A stretch of 40,608 nt of DNA from CAYMQB01 sp964392665 (GTDB taxonomy: Bacteria > Hydrothermota > E44-bin80): positions 1-40,608 of the forward strand of contig CAYMQB010000023.1 of NCBI GenBank assembly GCA_964392665.1. Reading direction: 5' to 3'. Positions 1 through 8,698 of this stretch are shown here, piece by piece. The translations under genes were made by a program, and so were the position numbers. How positions within the stretch are numbered: the first letter of the stretch is position 1; every line of letters starts with the position of its first letter. Below the pieces are notes generated by a model. That model searched no databases, had not been told where the DNA came from, and worked only from the letters and a program-made list of their open reading frames with translations.

Positions 1-2184
1 ATTCACCGTCTGGTAATGTTTACGGGTTTCAATTCCTTATAGGTAGGATGGTTTCACGTTAATCGATACATACGGAGCAAACAATTCAAAGTTTCAATTC
101 CTTATAGGTAGGATGGTTTCCACAGCAGCAAACCCGTATGGTAGCGGGCATTTTAGTTTCAATTCCTTATAGGTAGGATGGTTTCAGGGAACAGAAATCG
201 AAATAACAATAAGTGTATTGGGTTTCAATTCCTTATAGGTAGGATGGTTTCAGAGCGATGACGGATATAAAAGAAAACCCATCAAGGGTTTCAATTCCTT
301 ATAGGTAGGATGGTTTCCAACATACAAGTTTCCCCATGCTCAAATGATTATCGGTTTCAATTCCTTATAGGTAGGATGGTTTCAAGATGTATCTCGATGG
401 ACAATTCGTACCACTTGCAGGTTTCAATTCCTTATAGGTAGGATGGTTTCGTGTAATACCTTTTGCGTGGTGGCATTATGACTATAGAGTTTCAATTCCT
501 TATAGGTAGGATGGTTTCATTTCGATTAGCAACCACAAGAGCGTCTACCATGTCATAGTTTCAATTCCTTATAGGTAGGATGGTTTCATACTTCGATAGT
601 GGTGATGAATTTGTATTAAAGGCGTTTCAATTCCTTATAGGTAGGATGGTTTCAGGGAACAGAAATCGAAATAACAATAAGTGTATTGGGTTTCAATTCC
701 TTATAGGTAGGATGGTTTCAGAGCGATGACGGATATAAAAGAAAACCCATCAAGGGTTTCAATTCCTTATAGGTAGGATGGTTTCCAACATACAAGTTTC
801 CCCATGCTCAAATGATTATCGGTTTCAATTCCTTATAGGTAGGATGGTTTCAAGATGTATCTCGATGGACAATTCGTACCACTTGCAGGTTTCAATTCCT
901 TATAGGTAGGATGGTTTCGTGTAATACCTTTTGCGTGGTGGCATTATGACTATAGAGTTTCAATTCCTTATAGGTAGGATGGTTTCATTTCGATTAGCAA
1001 CCACAAGAGCGTCTACCATGTCATAGTTTCAATTCCTTATAGGTAGGATGGTTTCATACTTCGATAGTGGTGATGAATTTGTATTAAAGGCGTTTCAATT
1101 CCTTATAGGTAGGATGGTTTCCCGGGTTCATTCAGCCTATCAGGTTCTCCTCACAGGTTTCAATTCCTTATAGGTAGGATGGTTTCTAAACCAGGTTCAT
1201 CGCAAATAGCACTTGCTAATGTGTTTCAATTCCTTATAGGTAGGATGGTTTCTCGCTATCCATCTATACCTCCTTGTTTTAGAACGGTGTTTCAATTCCT
1301 TATAGGTAGGATGGTTTCCCGCATGAGCTTGGCATACGCCTGCGGGTCTTCTGGTTTCAATTCCTTATAGGTAGGATGGTTTCCACCTCGTGATGCGTGA
1401 CTTAGAAAACTTTAACGGGGGTTTCAATTCCTTATAGGTAGGATGGTTTCCGGTTCGCGGTCTGTCGGTCGGACTATCTTCTCACGTTTCAATTCCTTAT
1501 AGGTAGGATGGTTTCAAAACATCTTAACAAGACAATGCCACAAGGTTATACTGTTTCAATTCCTTATAGGTAGGATGGTTTCTCACCCGCTGGAAACAGA
1601 TTGTAGAAATATTAACGAGTTTCAATTCCTTATAGGTAGGATGGTTTCTTTTCCCTAACATTAACCTTCCGTTCAAGTTCTTGCTCGTTTCAATTCCTTA
1701 TAGGTAGGATGGTTTCATGAGCAGATGGTGAAGGACAATCCAGAGAAGAGCAGGAGTTTCAATTCCTTATAGGTAGGATGGTTTCCAATGTAGTCCCGGA
1801 AGACAGGGAATTCGGACTCAAGCGTTTCAATTCCTTATAGGTAGGATGGTTTCTTTTTCGCTGAGGTGACAAGTGGATAAAGAAACCGCTGTTTCAATTC
1901 CTTATAGGTAGGATGGTTTCCTGGATTGTAAGCAAAGTAAACCTGAGCCTCTGCAAGGTTTCAATTCCTTATAGGTAGGATGGTTTCTAAATCGCCAATC
2001 TTAATATCCGTTTTCCGTACCCCGTTTCAATTCCTTATAGGTAGGATGGTTTCCGGTTCGGTAAACCCGGCAGTCCAGACCTTCTTGTGTTTCAATTCCT
2101 TATAGGTAGGATGGTTTCTTTTCTACAATGACAGGTAAGACAATTTCCGTCGATGTTTCAATTCCTTATAGGTAGGATGGTTTC
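1..2184 (-). CRISPR. CRISPR array, 33 identical 30-bp repeats
   Basis: The first complete repeat is at 26-55 and the last at 2155-2184. All 33 copies I read are identical; they begin GTTTCAATTCC and end GGATGGTTTC on the plus strand. Spacers are 35-39 bp. Bases 1-25 are a partial spacer, so the array continues past the left edge. On the minus strand the repeat ends in ATTGAAAC, the typical 8-nt crRNA 5' tag of type I-B/III repeats. This places transcription leftward, with the leader at 2185-2350 next to cas2. There are 32 complete spacers, 25 of them distinct, because a block of seven is duplicated. The single Cas6 in the window is the likely processing enzyme. Confidence 0.99.
186..1121. repeat. 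Exact tandem duplication of seven spacer-repeat units
   Basis: Bases 186-653 and 654-1121 are two consecutive 468-bp copies. Each holds the same seven spacers in the same order. The first spacer begins AGGGAACAGAAATCG and the last begins ATACTTCGATAG. I found no differences when matching spacer by spacer and repeat position by repeat position (222 to 690, 288 to 756, and so on to 624 to 1092). Recombination between identical repeats, or replication slippage, is the usual cause. A misassembly is the alternative. Confidence 0.95.
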
Positions 2185-2350
2185 TTATTTTATCATTATA
2201 TTTCAAGGAACCTGGATTTGGCGTTTTTTTCAAGATGCATATTTATATACCCTAAAATACCATTTTTGCCTAATATTGTCAAGTATTTTCATTAGATTTT
2301 TGGTTGTTGTCGAACACCTGTGTTTTTTCCGCTATTCCGCATCGCCGACA
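2185..2350 (-). promoter_or_regulatory. CRISPR leader with array promoter
   Basis: This AT-rich segment lies between the cas2 stop codon and the first (newest) repeat. On the minus strand a perfect -35 TTGACA (2277-2282) is followed after 17 bp by TATTTT (2254-2259). Transcription would start near 2247, about 60 nt before the first repeat at 2184. This agrees with the direction inferred from the ATTGAAAC repeat end. The rest of the leader would hold integration signals, which I cannot identify by eye. Confidence 0.75.
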
Positions 2351-2614
2351 TTACAAAATTAACTCCTCAGTCCCTTTTTCCTTCCCCATTGTCTCTTTTT
2401 TGGTATATTTGGTTGTCCGCAATATATAAAAAATTATGGAATCTTCATCAGTCTTTATGATTTTCTTGAGTTCCATTTTTAATTTTTCAAGCTTTGCTTT
2501 TGTAATTTCCCCTTCAAATACCGAGTTCTGCACCCAGTTGAGATATTTGCGGCAGGTTTTCAGAACCTTATTTACACGCTTTTCTCCTATGTCGTAAACG
2601 AGAATGACATACAT
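2351..2614 (-). CDS. cas2: CRISPR-associated endonuclease Cas2
   Basis: Cas2 forms the dimeric core of the Cas1-Cas2 spacer integrase. This 87-residue protein has the normal length. It opens with a ferredoxin-fold beta strand ending in the conserved acidic residue (VILVYDIGEKR, Asp8), followed by the family motif around NWVQNSVFEGE. The gene ends at the CRISPR leader. No convincing Shine-Dalgarno is visible before the ATG; instead the upstream sequence carries a CGTAAATCGTGAATCG repeat flanking the neighbouring four-helix-bundle gene. An insertion may therefore have separated cas2 from cas1 and from its original ribosome binding site. The identification is firm; the translation signal is uncertain. 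Confidence 0.95.
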   Translation of the reverse strand: MYVILVYDIGEKRVNKVLKTCRKYLNWVQNSVFEGEITKAKLEKLKMELKKIIKTDEDSIIFYILRTTKYTKKETMGKEKGTEELIL

Positions 2615-2628
2615 ATCGTTATAAGTGA

Positions 2629-2683
2629 GTCGTAAATCGTGAATCGTTAATAGTTAGTTGTGCAAACGTTTACGACTATTGTT
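2629..2683. repeat. CGTAAATCGT-type flanking repeat, left side
   Basis: Between cas2 and the four-helix-bundle gene, 2629-2653 reads CGTAAATCGTGAATCGTTAA and similar short units, followed by ACGTTTACGACTATT near 2666. The reverse complement of these units recurs on the other side of the gene (3053-3146). The gene is thus bracketed by inverted arrays of the same short degenerate repeat. Confidence 0.75.
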
Positions 2684-3040
2684 TTACCGTGAATACAATG
2701 ATTTTCTCAGACCTATAAGCATTTTAGAAATATCATCGAGTTGAGTCAACACTTCATTGAAATTATCATTACTAAGATATTCCAATTTGTTACTGATTAT
2801 CAGTTGAGTTTCAACCTCTGCTGCAGAGCCCTGTGCAATGGAGAGGAAGTTACGAAACTCCTTTTGACTCCCTCTTGCTGCTCCCTCCGCGACATTGCTT
2901 GGAATCGAAACTGAGGCTCTTCTCAATTGAGAGATTAGTCCAAACTTTTCTGCTTCAGGGAAATTAGATGTCAGTTTATATATTTTGGTTACAAAGTCAA
3001 TGCTCTTTTTCCATACATCTAACTTGTGATGCGGTCTCAT
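2684..3040 (-). CDS. Four helix bundle protein (S23/23S rRNA-IVP family)
   Basis: This 118-residue protein matches the family annotated as four helix bundle or S23 ribosomal protein (23S rRNA intervening-sequence protein), related in fold to Avd of diversity-generating retroelements. Typical features are the N-terminal LDVWKKSIDFVTKIY helix, LRRASVSIPSNVAEGAARGS in the middle, and LDDISKMLIGLRKSL at the C-terminus. The start is set by a good Shine-Dalgarno (AAAGGAGGA) before the ATG at 3040. It sits between cas1 and cas2 on the same strand and is flanked by inverted short repeats, so it looks like an inserted cassette rather than a Cas component. No reverse transcriptase or rRNA is nearby. 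Its biochemical role in such free-standing contexts is not known. Confidence 0.9.
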   Translation of the reverse strand: MRPHHKLDVWKKSIDFVTKIYKLTSNFPEAEKFGLISQLRRASVSIPSNVAEGAARGSQKEFRNFLSIAQGSAAEVETQLIISNKLEYLSNDNFNEVLTQLDDISKMLIGLRKSLYSR

Positions 3041-3052
3041 TTCTATCCTCCT

Positions 3053-3146
3053 TTTTACGATTCACAATTTACGATTAACGATTTACGGTTTACGGTCTAT
3101 ATCCTTGTCTCTCTATTTACGATTTACGATTCACAATTCACGGTCT
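3053..3146. repeat. TTTACGATT-type tandem repeat, right side
   Basis: At least five degenerate copies of a 9-10 bp unit (TTTACGATT, TTCACAATT, TTAACGATTTACGG) fill the gap between the four-helix-bundle gene and the cas1 stop codon. They are the inverted counterpart of the units at 2629-2683. Confidence 0.8.
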
Positions 3147-3148
3147 TT

Positions 3149-4144
3149 TCACCATCTCGCTTCAAAGGGTTCATACTCTTTCTCACCCATCAGGTGTTTT
3201 TCAATCTTATAAAGTTCAAGTCGTATTAATCTTCTGTTGGAAACGATCTTTTTAATATCTCTGTGCTTAATGGTAGTCTTTAGGCGTTTATCCATTTCCT
3301 CAACGAAAAATGTCCTCCCTTTCTCATTAAGGTAGACTCCTCTTAATTCATCATAGAAATGGTTCGGTTTGATCCTCCCTTTATTCAGAAGATAGAATAT
3401 CACCCTGTCTACAATAATAGGTTTGAAAATTTCTGCAACATCAAGATTCAGCGAAAACCGTCTGAAATTTGTTGAATGTAGGAAGCCGATTCTTGGATCA
3501 AGGTGTGTTTTGTAGATTTCACTTAGGACAGTTGTGTAGAGAATACTGTTTCCAAAACTGATGAGTGCATTCAGTTTTGTTTTTGGAGGTCTCTTTTGCC
3601 TTCGATAAAATGAAAAATTCTCATCCTTGATTATTTGATTGAAAGATTGATAATATATTTCTCTGATATTACCTTCGATAGCCATTAGTTCATTTATGTT
3701 TTTCTGTACTTGAATTTTCTTATTCAGCGTTTCTATTTGTTGAATGTAGCCTATTAGTTCCACATCTCTTGAACTATAATACTGAAGGACTTTTTTCATA
3801 TTCTGAGCTGCACCTGAAACAAATTTTCTTGCAAGATATAATCTCCTGGCGATGTCAGAATAATGCTCTGCCTGTTTGAGAATCATAAAACCTGAATTGT
3901 AATGTTCTCTTGGATAAAATGAGCCGACATAATAACCATAATGATTAAAGAAATGGAGGATGATTTCCTGCTGAGAAACAAACTCAAGCAGTTTTTTGTT
4001 TATTGAAACTTCTCCGAAGATATATATTTCTCCTGTATTCTCAACAGGCACATATTTTCTCTTTCCATTCTTTGTTAAAAAATAGATGGTATTTTGCTTT
4101 CTATGTAATTCACCACTTGAAAAAATGTATAATGTTTTCTTCAT
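3149..4144 (-). CDS. cas1: CRISPR-associated endonuclease Cas1 (type I-B-like)
   Basis: Cas1 is the integrase that inserts new spacers at the leader end of the array. The 331-residue length is normal for type I-B Cas1. The N-terminal beta-rich domain (TLYIFSSGELHRKQNTIYF) is followed by the helical catalytic domain. Visible metal-ligand positions are Glu157 in AIEGNIREIYY, His223 in GFLHSTNFRRF, and the acidic pair in LNLDVAEIFKP (Asp235/Glu238). LNALISFGNSILYT is also characteristic. No clear Shine-Dalgarno precedes the ATG, which lies inside a 19-bp direct repeat (4139-4157). Expression may depend on read-through from the toxin-antitoxin pair upstream or from cas4. Confidence 0.96.
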   Translation of the reverse strand: MKKTLYIFSSGELHRKQNTIYFLTKNGKRKYVPVENTGEIYIFGEVSINKKLLEFVSQQEIILHFFNHYGYYVGSFYPREHYNSGFMILKQAEHYSDIARRLYLARKFVSGAAQNMKKVLQYYSSRDVELIGYIQQIETLNKKIQVQKNINELMAIEGNIREIYYQSFNQIIKDENFSFYRRQKRPPKTKLNALISFGNSILYTTVLSEIYKTHLDPRIGFLHSTNFRRFSLNLDVAEIFKPIIVDRVIFYLLNKGRIKPNHFYDELRGVYLNEKGRTFFVEEMDKRLKTTIKHRDIKKIVSNRRLIRLELYKIEKHLMGEKEYEPFEARW

Positions 4145-4192
4145 AACCGCAGAGATAGCAGAGATAAAAAAACCTTCATAACCGCAGAGATA
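4139..4192. repeat. Direct repeat at the cas1 start
   Basis: CTTCATAACCGCAGAGATA occurs exactly at 4139-4157 and again at 4174-4192. The first copy contains the cas1 start codon. The unit resembles the CGCAGAG-type short repeats seen between genes in many bacterial genomes. It lies in the 77-bp gap between cas1 and the upstream toxin gene. Confidence 0.8.
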
Positions 4193-4221
4193 CCAGAGAC
4201 ATCAGAGAAATAGGTTTCATT

Positions 4222-5016
4222 TTATTCGAAATATTGTTTTATGTAATGGGTTATTTCATCTCGGACAGTATCTATCTCTGGTAGGTGAGAAACCTGGTTT
4301 TTCAATCTTTCCTTCCATAGTCTATTATATGATATTTTGCTTATCTGAGGTACTATATTACCGCGCTCGAATTCATATCCGTATTTCTTTTTTAAATACT
4401 GTTTAATCTTTGCGATTTTTATACTTCCCTGTTTTAGTAGAAACCATACATCATACAGGTCTCTGGGTTCTGTTCTGTCGGCAACAGCACCTATCTTTTC
4501 TGCCAGCAATGCTTCCAGTGAATATGCTGGTAATTCAATAGATATATCTTTCATATCGCTATAAGTCAGAATAACACGCCTCGTTTTAGGTTTTTCAATT
4601 AACTCTACATTTCTCATTAAATCCATTTTTACCTGTCCTCCCCTTGAGAACTCAGAAAATGCATCAAATTTTAAGAAGAATTGCAGCCTTGCCCCGCTTA
4701 TATCAACACTCTTGGAATCAGTTATAAGGCTTACGTTTGCCATCTGCCGAATAGCTGCATTTACATTTTCAAAGCGTTGCAGAAAATTGTCAAAATCTAT
4801 CTCTTTTTTAGTTAGGAGGTCAATATCTTCTGAAAATCTATAGTCCGGAAAGTAAACCTTTTTCAAAGTAGTCCCTCCATAAAAGACTATATCTTTTGCA
4901 AATCCTTCATTTGCCATCCCAATGAGAATCCAGGTAATAATATAATCCTTTTCGATTGTGTCGTTTAATACTCCATAATTCGATGCCGTTTTAATAATTT
5001 CAGAATAATGTATCAT
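4222..5016 (-). CDS. AbiEii/AbiGii-type nucleotidyltransferase toxin
   Basis: This 264-residue protein belongs to the AbiEii nucleotidyltransferase toxin family. Visible motifs are GGTTLKK (residues 47-53, the GGTSLxK-type nucleotide-binding motif), RFSEDIDLL just after it (metal-binding Asp-x-Asp), and the downstream ALLAEKIGAVADRTEPRDLYD block. Family members cause abortive infection or growth arrest by transferring nucleotides to RNA targets; the target here is unknown. Its ATG overlaps the stop of the AbiEi-like gene by 4 nt (ATGA), the expected bicistronic arrangement. It sits between cas4 and cas1, inside the CRISPR adaptation genes. It appears intact. Confidence 0.92.
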   Translation of the reverse strand: MIHYSEIIKTASNYGVLNDTIEKDYIITWILIGMANEGFAKDIVFYGGTTLKKVYFPDYRFSEDIDLLTKKEIDFDNFLQRFENVNAAIRQMANVSLITDSKSVDISGARLQFFLKFDAFSEFSRGGQVKMDLMRNVELIEKPKTRRVILTYSDMKDISIELPAYSLEALLAEKIGAVADRTEPRDLYDVWFLLKQGSIKIAKIKQYLKKKYGYEFERGNIVPQISKISYNRLWKERLKNQVSHLPEIDTVRDEITHYIKQYFE

Positions 5017-5834
5017 GTCTTAACTACTTTTCTTAGTTCCTCACCATTTACATTGAGGATCAATCCCCATTGTGAATTATGTCTGCCAAGCTTTGGTATT
5101 AGTGGCTCTAATGGTGAATAACTATTATCAGAGGATAACTGTTGCAAGAAAGAAATCGTTCGCTCATTCACATTTAAAATTTGTAATATGTACCCAAGTC
5201 TCTTTATTGCTGATTTTTTCTCAAATTTCTGAGAGTATTTGAGCAACCTATCATAGTTTATATCGTCTCTTTTAAGCCATATTCCTTTAACAATTTCAGA
5301 AATGCCCCCACAGTATTTTGGTTGGAAAAGACAATCAAGAATTGTCTTTTCTATGTCGCTCACAAAACATTTTTCTTGCTTTGTAACCCAGAGTTTCTTG
5401 AATCCCCAGAATCTCTTGATGTTACAAAATACGAACATAAATTCTATATTTTTTATCTTTACATTTCTAATTCTTGAAGGAGAAGAAATAAAGATTGTAT
5501 TGATGGGTTGAGTTAACATATTATGGAGAGCCATTGCACTATAGTAGGAAAGATAGTATTTTCTGGGTAGAGCAATCTCTCTTGCGACAATATAATAATT
5601 CTCTATAAACATTGAAGAAGAACCTGCTTCTGTAGGAATTATAACATATTTCCCTCTGGTCAAACGGAAAATTACCTCCCTTTCTATCAGACGGTACAGT
5701 AAATCGGCTGCCTGGTTCTGGTTTTTCCCGGTTATTTCCATAACATCTTTAACTCTGAATATTCGTTTACCCTGGTCTATAAGCGTTGTAATGAGTTTTG
5801 CACTGACAGGACCAAGGGTTTTCTGTGTTCTCAT
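5013..5834 (-). CDS. AbiEi-type antitoxin / transcriptional regulator
   Basis: This 273-residue protein has the AbiEi layout: an N-terminal winged helix (roughly residues 5-65, with ITGKNQNQAADLLYRLIE and RLTRGKYVIIP) followed by the alpha/beta antitoxin domain (IALPRKYYLSYYSAMALHNM and onwards). AbiEi proteins neutralise the toxin and repress their own operon by binding inverted repeats. A perfect 10-bp-arm inverted repeat lies directly upstream at 5861-5883 over the -10 of a consensus promoter, which supports autoregulation. The Shine-Dalgarno AGAGGAG precedes the ATG. It is translationally coupled to the toxin downstream. Confidence 0.9.
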   Translation of the reverse strand: MRTQKTLGPVSAKLITTLIDQGKRIFRVKDVMEITGKNQNQAADLLYRLIEREVIFRLTRGKYVIIPTEAGSSSMFIENYYIVAREIALPRKYYLSYYSAMALHNMLTQPINTIFISSPSRIRNVKIKNIEFMFVFCNIKRFWGFKKLWVTKQEKCFVSDIEKTILDCLFQPKYCGGISEIVKGIWLKRDDINYDRLLKYSQKFEKKSAIKRLGYILQILNVNERTISFLQQLSSDNSYSPLEPLIPKLGRHNSQWGLILNVNGEELRKVVKT

Positions 5835-5860
5835 ATTCTCCTCTTATATTTTATGTCATC

Positions 5861-5909
5861 CATATCGTATATCATACGATATGATAAACACAAAATACAA
5901 AAAAGTCAA
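5861..5909 (-). promoter_or_regulatory. abiE promoter with palindromic operator
   Basis: On the minus strand TTGACT (5904-5909) and TATCAT (5881-5886) are 17 bp apart. A perfect inverted repeat, CATATCGTAT (5861-5870), 3 bp, ATACGATATG (5874-5883), overlaps the -10 and the expected start site. This is a convincing autorepression site for the AbiEi-like protein. The transcript can also run on into cas1, the four-helix-bundle gene and cas2, which follow on the same strand. Confidence 0.75.
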
Positions 5910-5982
5910 GAGAAAAGTTACATTCTGAATAAGCAAAGTAGCTGGTCTCACCTTTTTATGCCTGTCACGGTTTACGGCCTCT

Positions 5983-6486
5983 CTATATCCAGCAAAATTC
6001 ATTATATGCACAGTTCTTGCAGAATGGAATGCGTTTCAAGGGTGGGGGAGACTCCCTTTTCAAAATCTCTTTTATTTCTGTAAATGTTTTCTCCAGTTCT
6101 TTTTCTTTCTCTTCTGTCAACTCAACCTCTATCCGTTTCTTTTCCTTGGGAATAAGTAATTCTCCTTTTGCGTTAATTCCCTGTGTTTTAAGTTTATAAA
6201 GATAAAATAAAAGTTGCATCTTTGCAGCGGTTTTCCCTTTAGAAGATTTTTTTATCTCAGCAACGACGGTTCTCCCATTTTCCTTTTCTATCATATCAAT
6301 TTTCATATTACCTGCAACAATTTCTTTTTTTCCACGCTTATATGATTCCTCTCCAATCAATCTTCCAATCTCAAGGTATGGATTTTCTAAAGATGGACCT
6401 ATCTCATGTGCGAAAAGCCAGACTTTCCTATGGCAAACATAGTATGCATTTACAAGATTACCGGTGATAGAGTAGTCTATATTCAT
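5983..6486 (-). CDS. cas4: CRISPR-associated exonuclease Cas4
   Basis: Cas4 trims prespacers and selects PAMs before integration by Cas1-Cas2. The 167-residue protein has the iron-sulfur cluster cysteines: Cys18 (NAYYVCHRKVWLF) and the C-terminal trio Cys156, Cys159, Cys165 (FCKNCAYNEFC). It also has the RecB-like nuclease core (VVAEIKKSSKGK, then MQLLFYLYKL). Its start overlaps the cas3 stop (ATGA), so it is coupled to the interference genes. The cas4-cas1-cas2 order usual for type I-B is broken here by the abiE pair. Confidence 0.96.
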   Translation of the reverse strand: MNIDYSITGNLVNAYYVCHRKVWLFAHEIGPSLENPYLEIGRLIGEESYKRGKKEIVAGNMKIDMIEKENGRTVVAEIKKSSKGKTAAKMQLLFYLYKLKTQGINAKGELLIPKEKKRIEVELTEEKEKELEKTFTEIKEILKRESPPPLKRIPFCKNCAYNEFCWI

Positions 6487-8690
6487 AAAATAATATTTTC
6501 GTTTGTTTCCTCTTGAATTTGTAATCCAAGTTCACTATTATAAATGGCTTCAACCATAATACCATAATCAGATTTTGAAACTCTTTCTTCCCTTTTGAAG
6601 TAATTATACTGCCTCAAAGAAATAGGAAGAATATATTTCATTGCTTCAAAAAATCTTCTGTTTTCAATTTCTTCAACATATCCATCAAAAAAATCCGATG
6701 GAACAACTTCTACTGATTTAAAGAGATTATAAAATTCACTTTCTTTTTTATGTATATCAATGAAAGGAACATTATTCTCATAAAATTGCCTGAAATTCTC
6801 AGAAACATCCCTTATAATTTTGCTTTCTTCTTCGCTATAACCCTCTTTATAAACTTCATTAACCTTTTCTTGAACCAGTAATTCGTCAAGGATATTAATA
6901 TTACGCAACACATTTAGACTCTTTTTCGTCCTCTCTTTGTTATAAATATATCCAACACCAGAACCCTCAGTAAAGATGTAAACCTGTGCAAAATCCATAC
7001 GTCTCCTCCTGTTTACCCTGCCAAAACGTTGAAGCAAAGCATCGATAGGAGCCGGTTCGGTATAAAGCACATCATAATCTATATCAAGAGAGACTTCAAT
7101 TACTTGGGTTCCCACAAGAAGATTTTTATTATTAAGAGCCGATTCTATCTTTTCCCTATCTCTCAGAATGAAACGGCTGTGCAAAAGGGAAGAACCTTCG
7201 GGTTTGATTTTTCTTAAAGATTTGAAAACTTCTTGTGCCTGTTTTACTGTGTTTACAACTACAAGCACTTTTTTCCCTGAACGAATATCATTTTTAATAA
7301 GATTTATATGTTTCCATATATCTTCTTCAAGAACTTTAATCCTATGTCTTGTGAAATTTTCCAATTCTGTCTTATCCATCGTGATTTCATCTTCTATGGT
7401 GAGTTCATCCTGAAAATATTGTTTTAAGAACTCTGGCATAGTCGCTGTCATAAATAGAAAGTTTCCTTTCAGTTCATTTTTTATAAACCTTGATATTTCC
7501 AATATTAAGGCAGTCGTATGCGGGTCATAGGAATGAATCTCATCAAAGATGAATAATCCTCCAGCCATCTCAGAAATATTCTGCTCAAATCCTTTTATAT
7601 TGAAAAAGGCTTTTATAATCTGAAAAGGTGTAAGAATTTTATAGGGTTTAAATATCTTTCTTGCAAGGCTTTGATATTTCCTCGCGAAACTTTTTGCCTC
7701 ATCGTAATTAAGGGTTTCTTTATCTTCAGAAAAAAACTTATACAGGAAATATCCAGATTTACTATGTAAAATGCTCACAAGGTTATCACTGCCGAATAAC
7801 TTTACAAATCTTCTGTACATAAAGTTTATGCTTGCAGTATACGGTAAAATATAAAAAATTCTTTTTGACATAGAGGGATTTTGATTATGATGAGCCCAGA
7901 ATAAAGCCGCTTCTGTTTTCCCACTTCCTGTGGGAGAGATAACAAATAAATTTCCTGAATATCCATTTGCCTTTTCCTGAACAGATGTAAGGTGTTCAAA
8001 TTTAATATACTGGCTTATATTACTTACTACTCTTTTTATCTCTGTTTCTTTTGCAGATGCAAGGTGGTCTGAAGCAGTAAGAAAACCTTTTAAAAAAATG
8101 CCATATTTACCGTGCAAAGGGGTTTTCTCATCCAATCTATACTGTTTGTAATATGGCAAAACATAGTTTTTGTAAGCATCGGTTAGATCTCCGATACACT
8201 TAATATGATGAAAAGTTGAAAGTTTCTTGCCTAAATACTTGTAGCTGAAATCTGGAATGTAGTCAAGAAAATTGTTCATTTCCCCCAAATCAAGTTCTTT
8301 CAATTTTTCCTTATATCTCTCAAAACCTGGATTGTCTTCAGGATGTGTGGCATATTTTTCTCTCAATTCCTGAATATCTTTATGGTGTGTAATTATAGCA
8401 AGCCCGATTGCCATTTTGTCCTCTTCTGACAATTCAAGTGCTGTAACAAATCCAGCAGATAAAATTTCATGTCTATAATTCCATCCTTTGCCCCTTGTCA
8501 ACTGTGCCTGAAATCCCTTTGCTCCTTTTCCAAAATCATGAAGAAATACGGCAAAGAACAGGTTCTCCCAGAATTGAGGAACATCACATAACTTTGGAAT
8601 TTCAGGATAGCCTTCTTTTAAAGATACAAATACCTTTAAGGTATTTTCCGTATGCTCAATTAACGATTCATCAGGCTTGGCAAGAAGCAT
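6483..8690 (-). CDS. cas3: CRISPR-associated helicase/nuclease Cas3 (HD + SF2)
   Basis: Cas3 unwinds and degrades target DNA after Cascade binding. The 735-residue protein fuses an N-terminal HD nuclease (His13, FLHDFGKG at residues 49-56, ITHHKD near 100, SDHLASA near 207) to a superfamily 2 helicase: Walker A SPTGSGKT at 252-259, DEIH box at 383-386, TAT motif near 415, GTQVIEVSLDID near 520 and the arginine-finger motif QRFGRVNRR. All key motifs are intact. It begins 8 bp after the stop of the Csm3-like gene, with only a weak Shine-Dalgarno, so it is probably translated by coupling. The operon therefore places the type I nuclease directly behind a type III-like block. Confidence 0.97.
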   Translation of the reverse strand: MLLAKPDESLIEHTENTLKVFVSLKEGYPEIPKLCDVPQFWENLFFAVFLHDFGKGAKGFQAQLTRGKGWNYRHEILSAGFVTALELSEEDKMAIGLAIITHHKDIQELREKYATHPEDNPGFERYKEKLKELDLGEMNNFLDYIPDFSYKYLGKKLSTFHHIKCIGDLTDAYKNYVLPYYKQYRLDEKTPLHGKYGIFLKGFLTASDHLASAKETEIKRVVSNISQYIKFEHLTSVQEKANGYSGNLFVISPTGSGKTEAALFWAHHNQNPSMSKRIFYILPYTASINFMYRRFVKLFGSDNLVSILHSKSGYFLYKFFSEDKETLNYDEAKSFARKYQSLARKIFKPYKILTPFQIIKAFFNIKGFEQNISEMAGGLFIFDEIHSYDPHTTALILEISRFIKNELKGNFLFMTATMPEFLKQYFQDELTIEDEITMDKTELENFTRHRIKVLEEDIWKHINLIKNDIRSGKKVLVVVNTVKQAQEVFKSLRKIKPEGSSLLHSRFILRDREKIESALNNKNLLVGTQVIEVSLDIDYDVLYTEPAPIDALLQRFGRVNRRRRMDFAQVYIFTEGSGVGYIYNKERTKKSLNVLRNINILDELLVQEKVNEVYKEGYSEEESKIIRDVSENFRQFYENNVPFIDIHKKESEFYNLFKSVEVVPSDFFDGYVEEIENRRFFEAMKYILPISLRQYNYFKREERVSKSDYGIMVEAIYNSELGLQIQEETNENIIL

Positions 8691-8698
8691 AGAGATTA

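Noticed and set aside
1179..2362. Short plus-strand ORFs across the repeats and leader (1179-1370, 2153-2362)
   Set aside because: Their protein repeats (FQFLIGRMVS) are translated CRISPR repeats. They are not genes.
2684..3040. Avd protein of a diversity-generating retroelement
   Set aside because: The fold family is related, but no reverse transcriptase or template/variable repeat pair is visible nearby.
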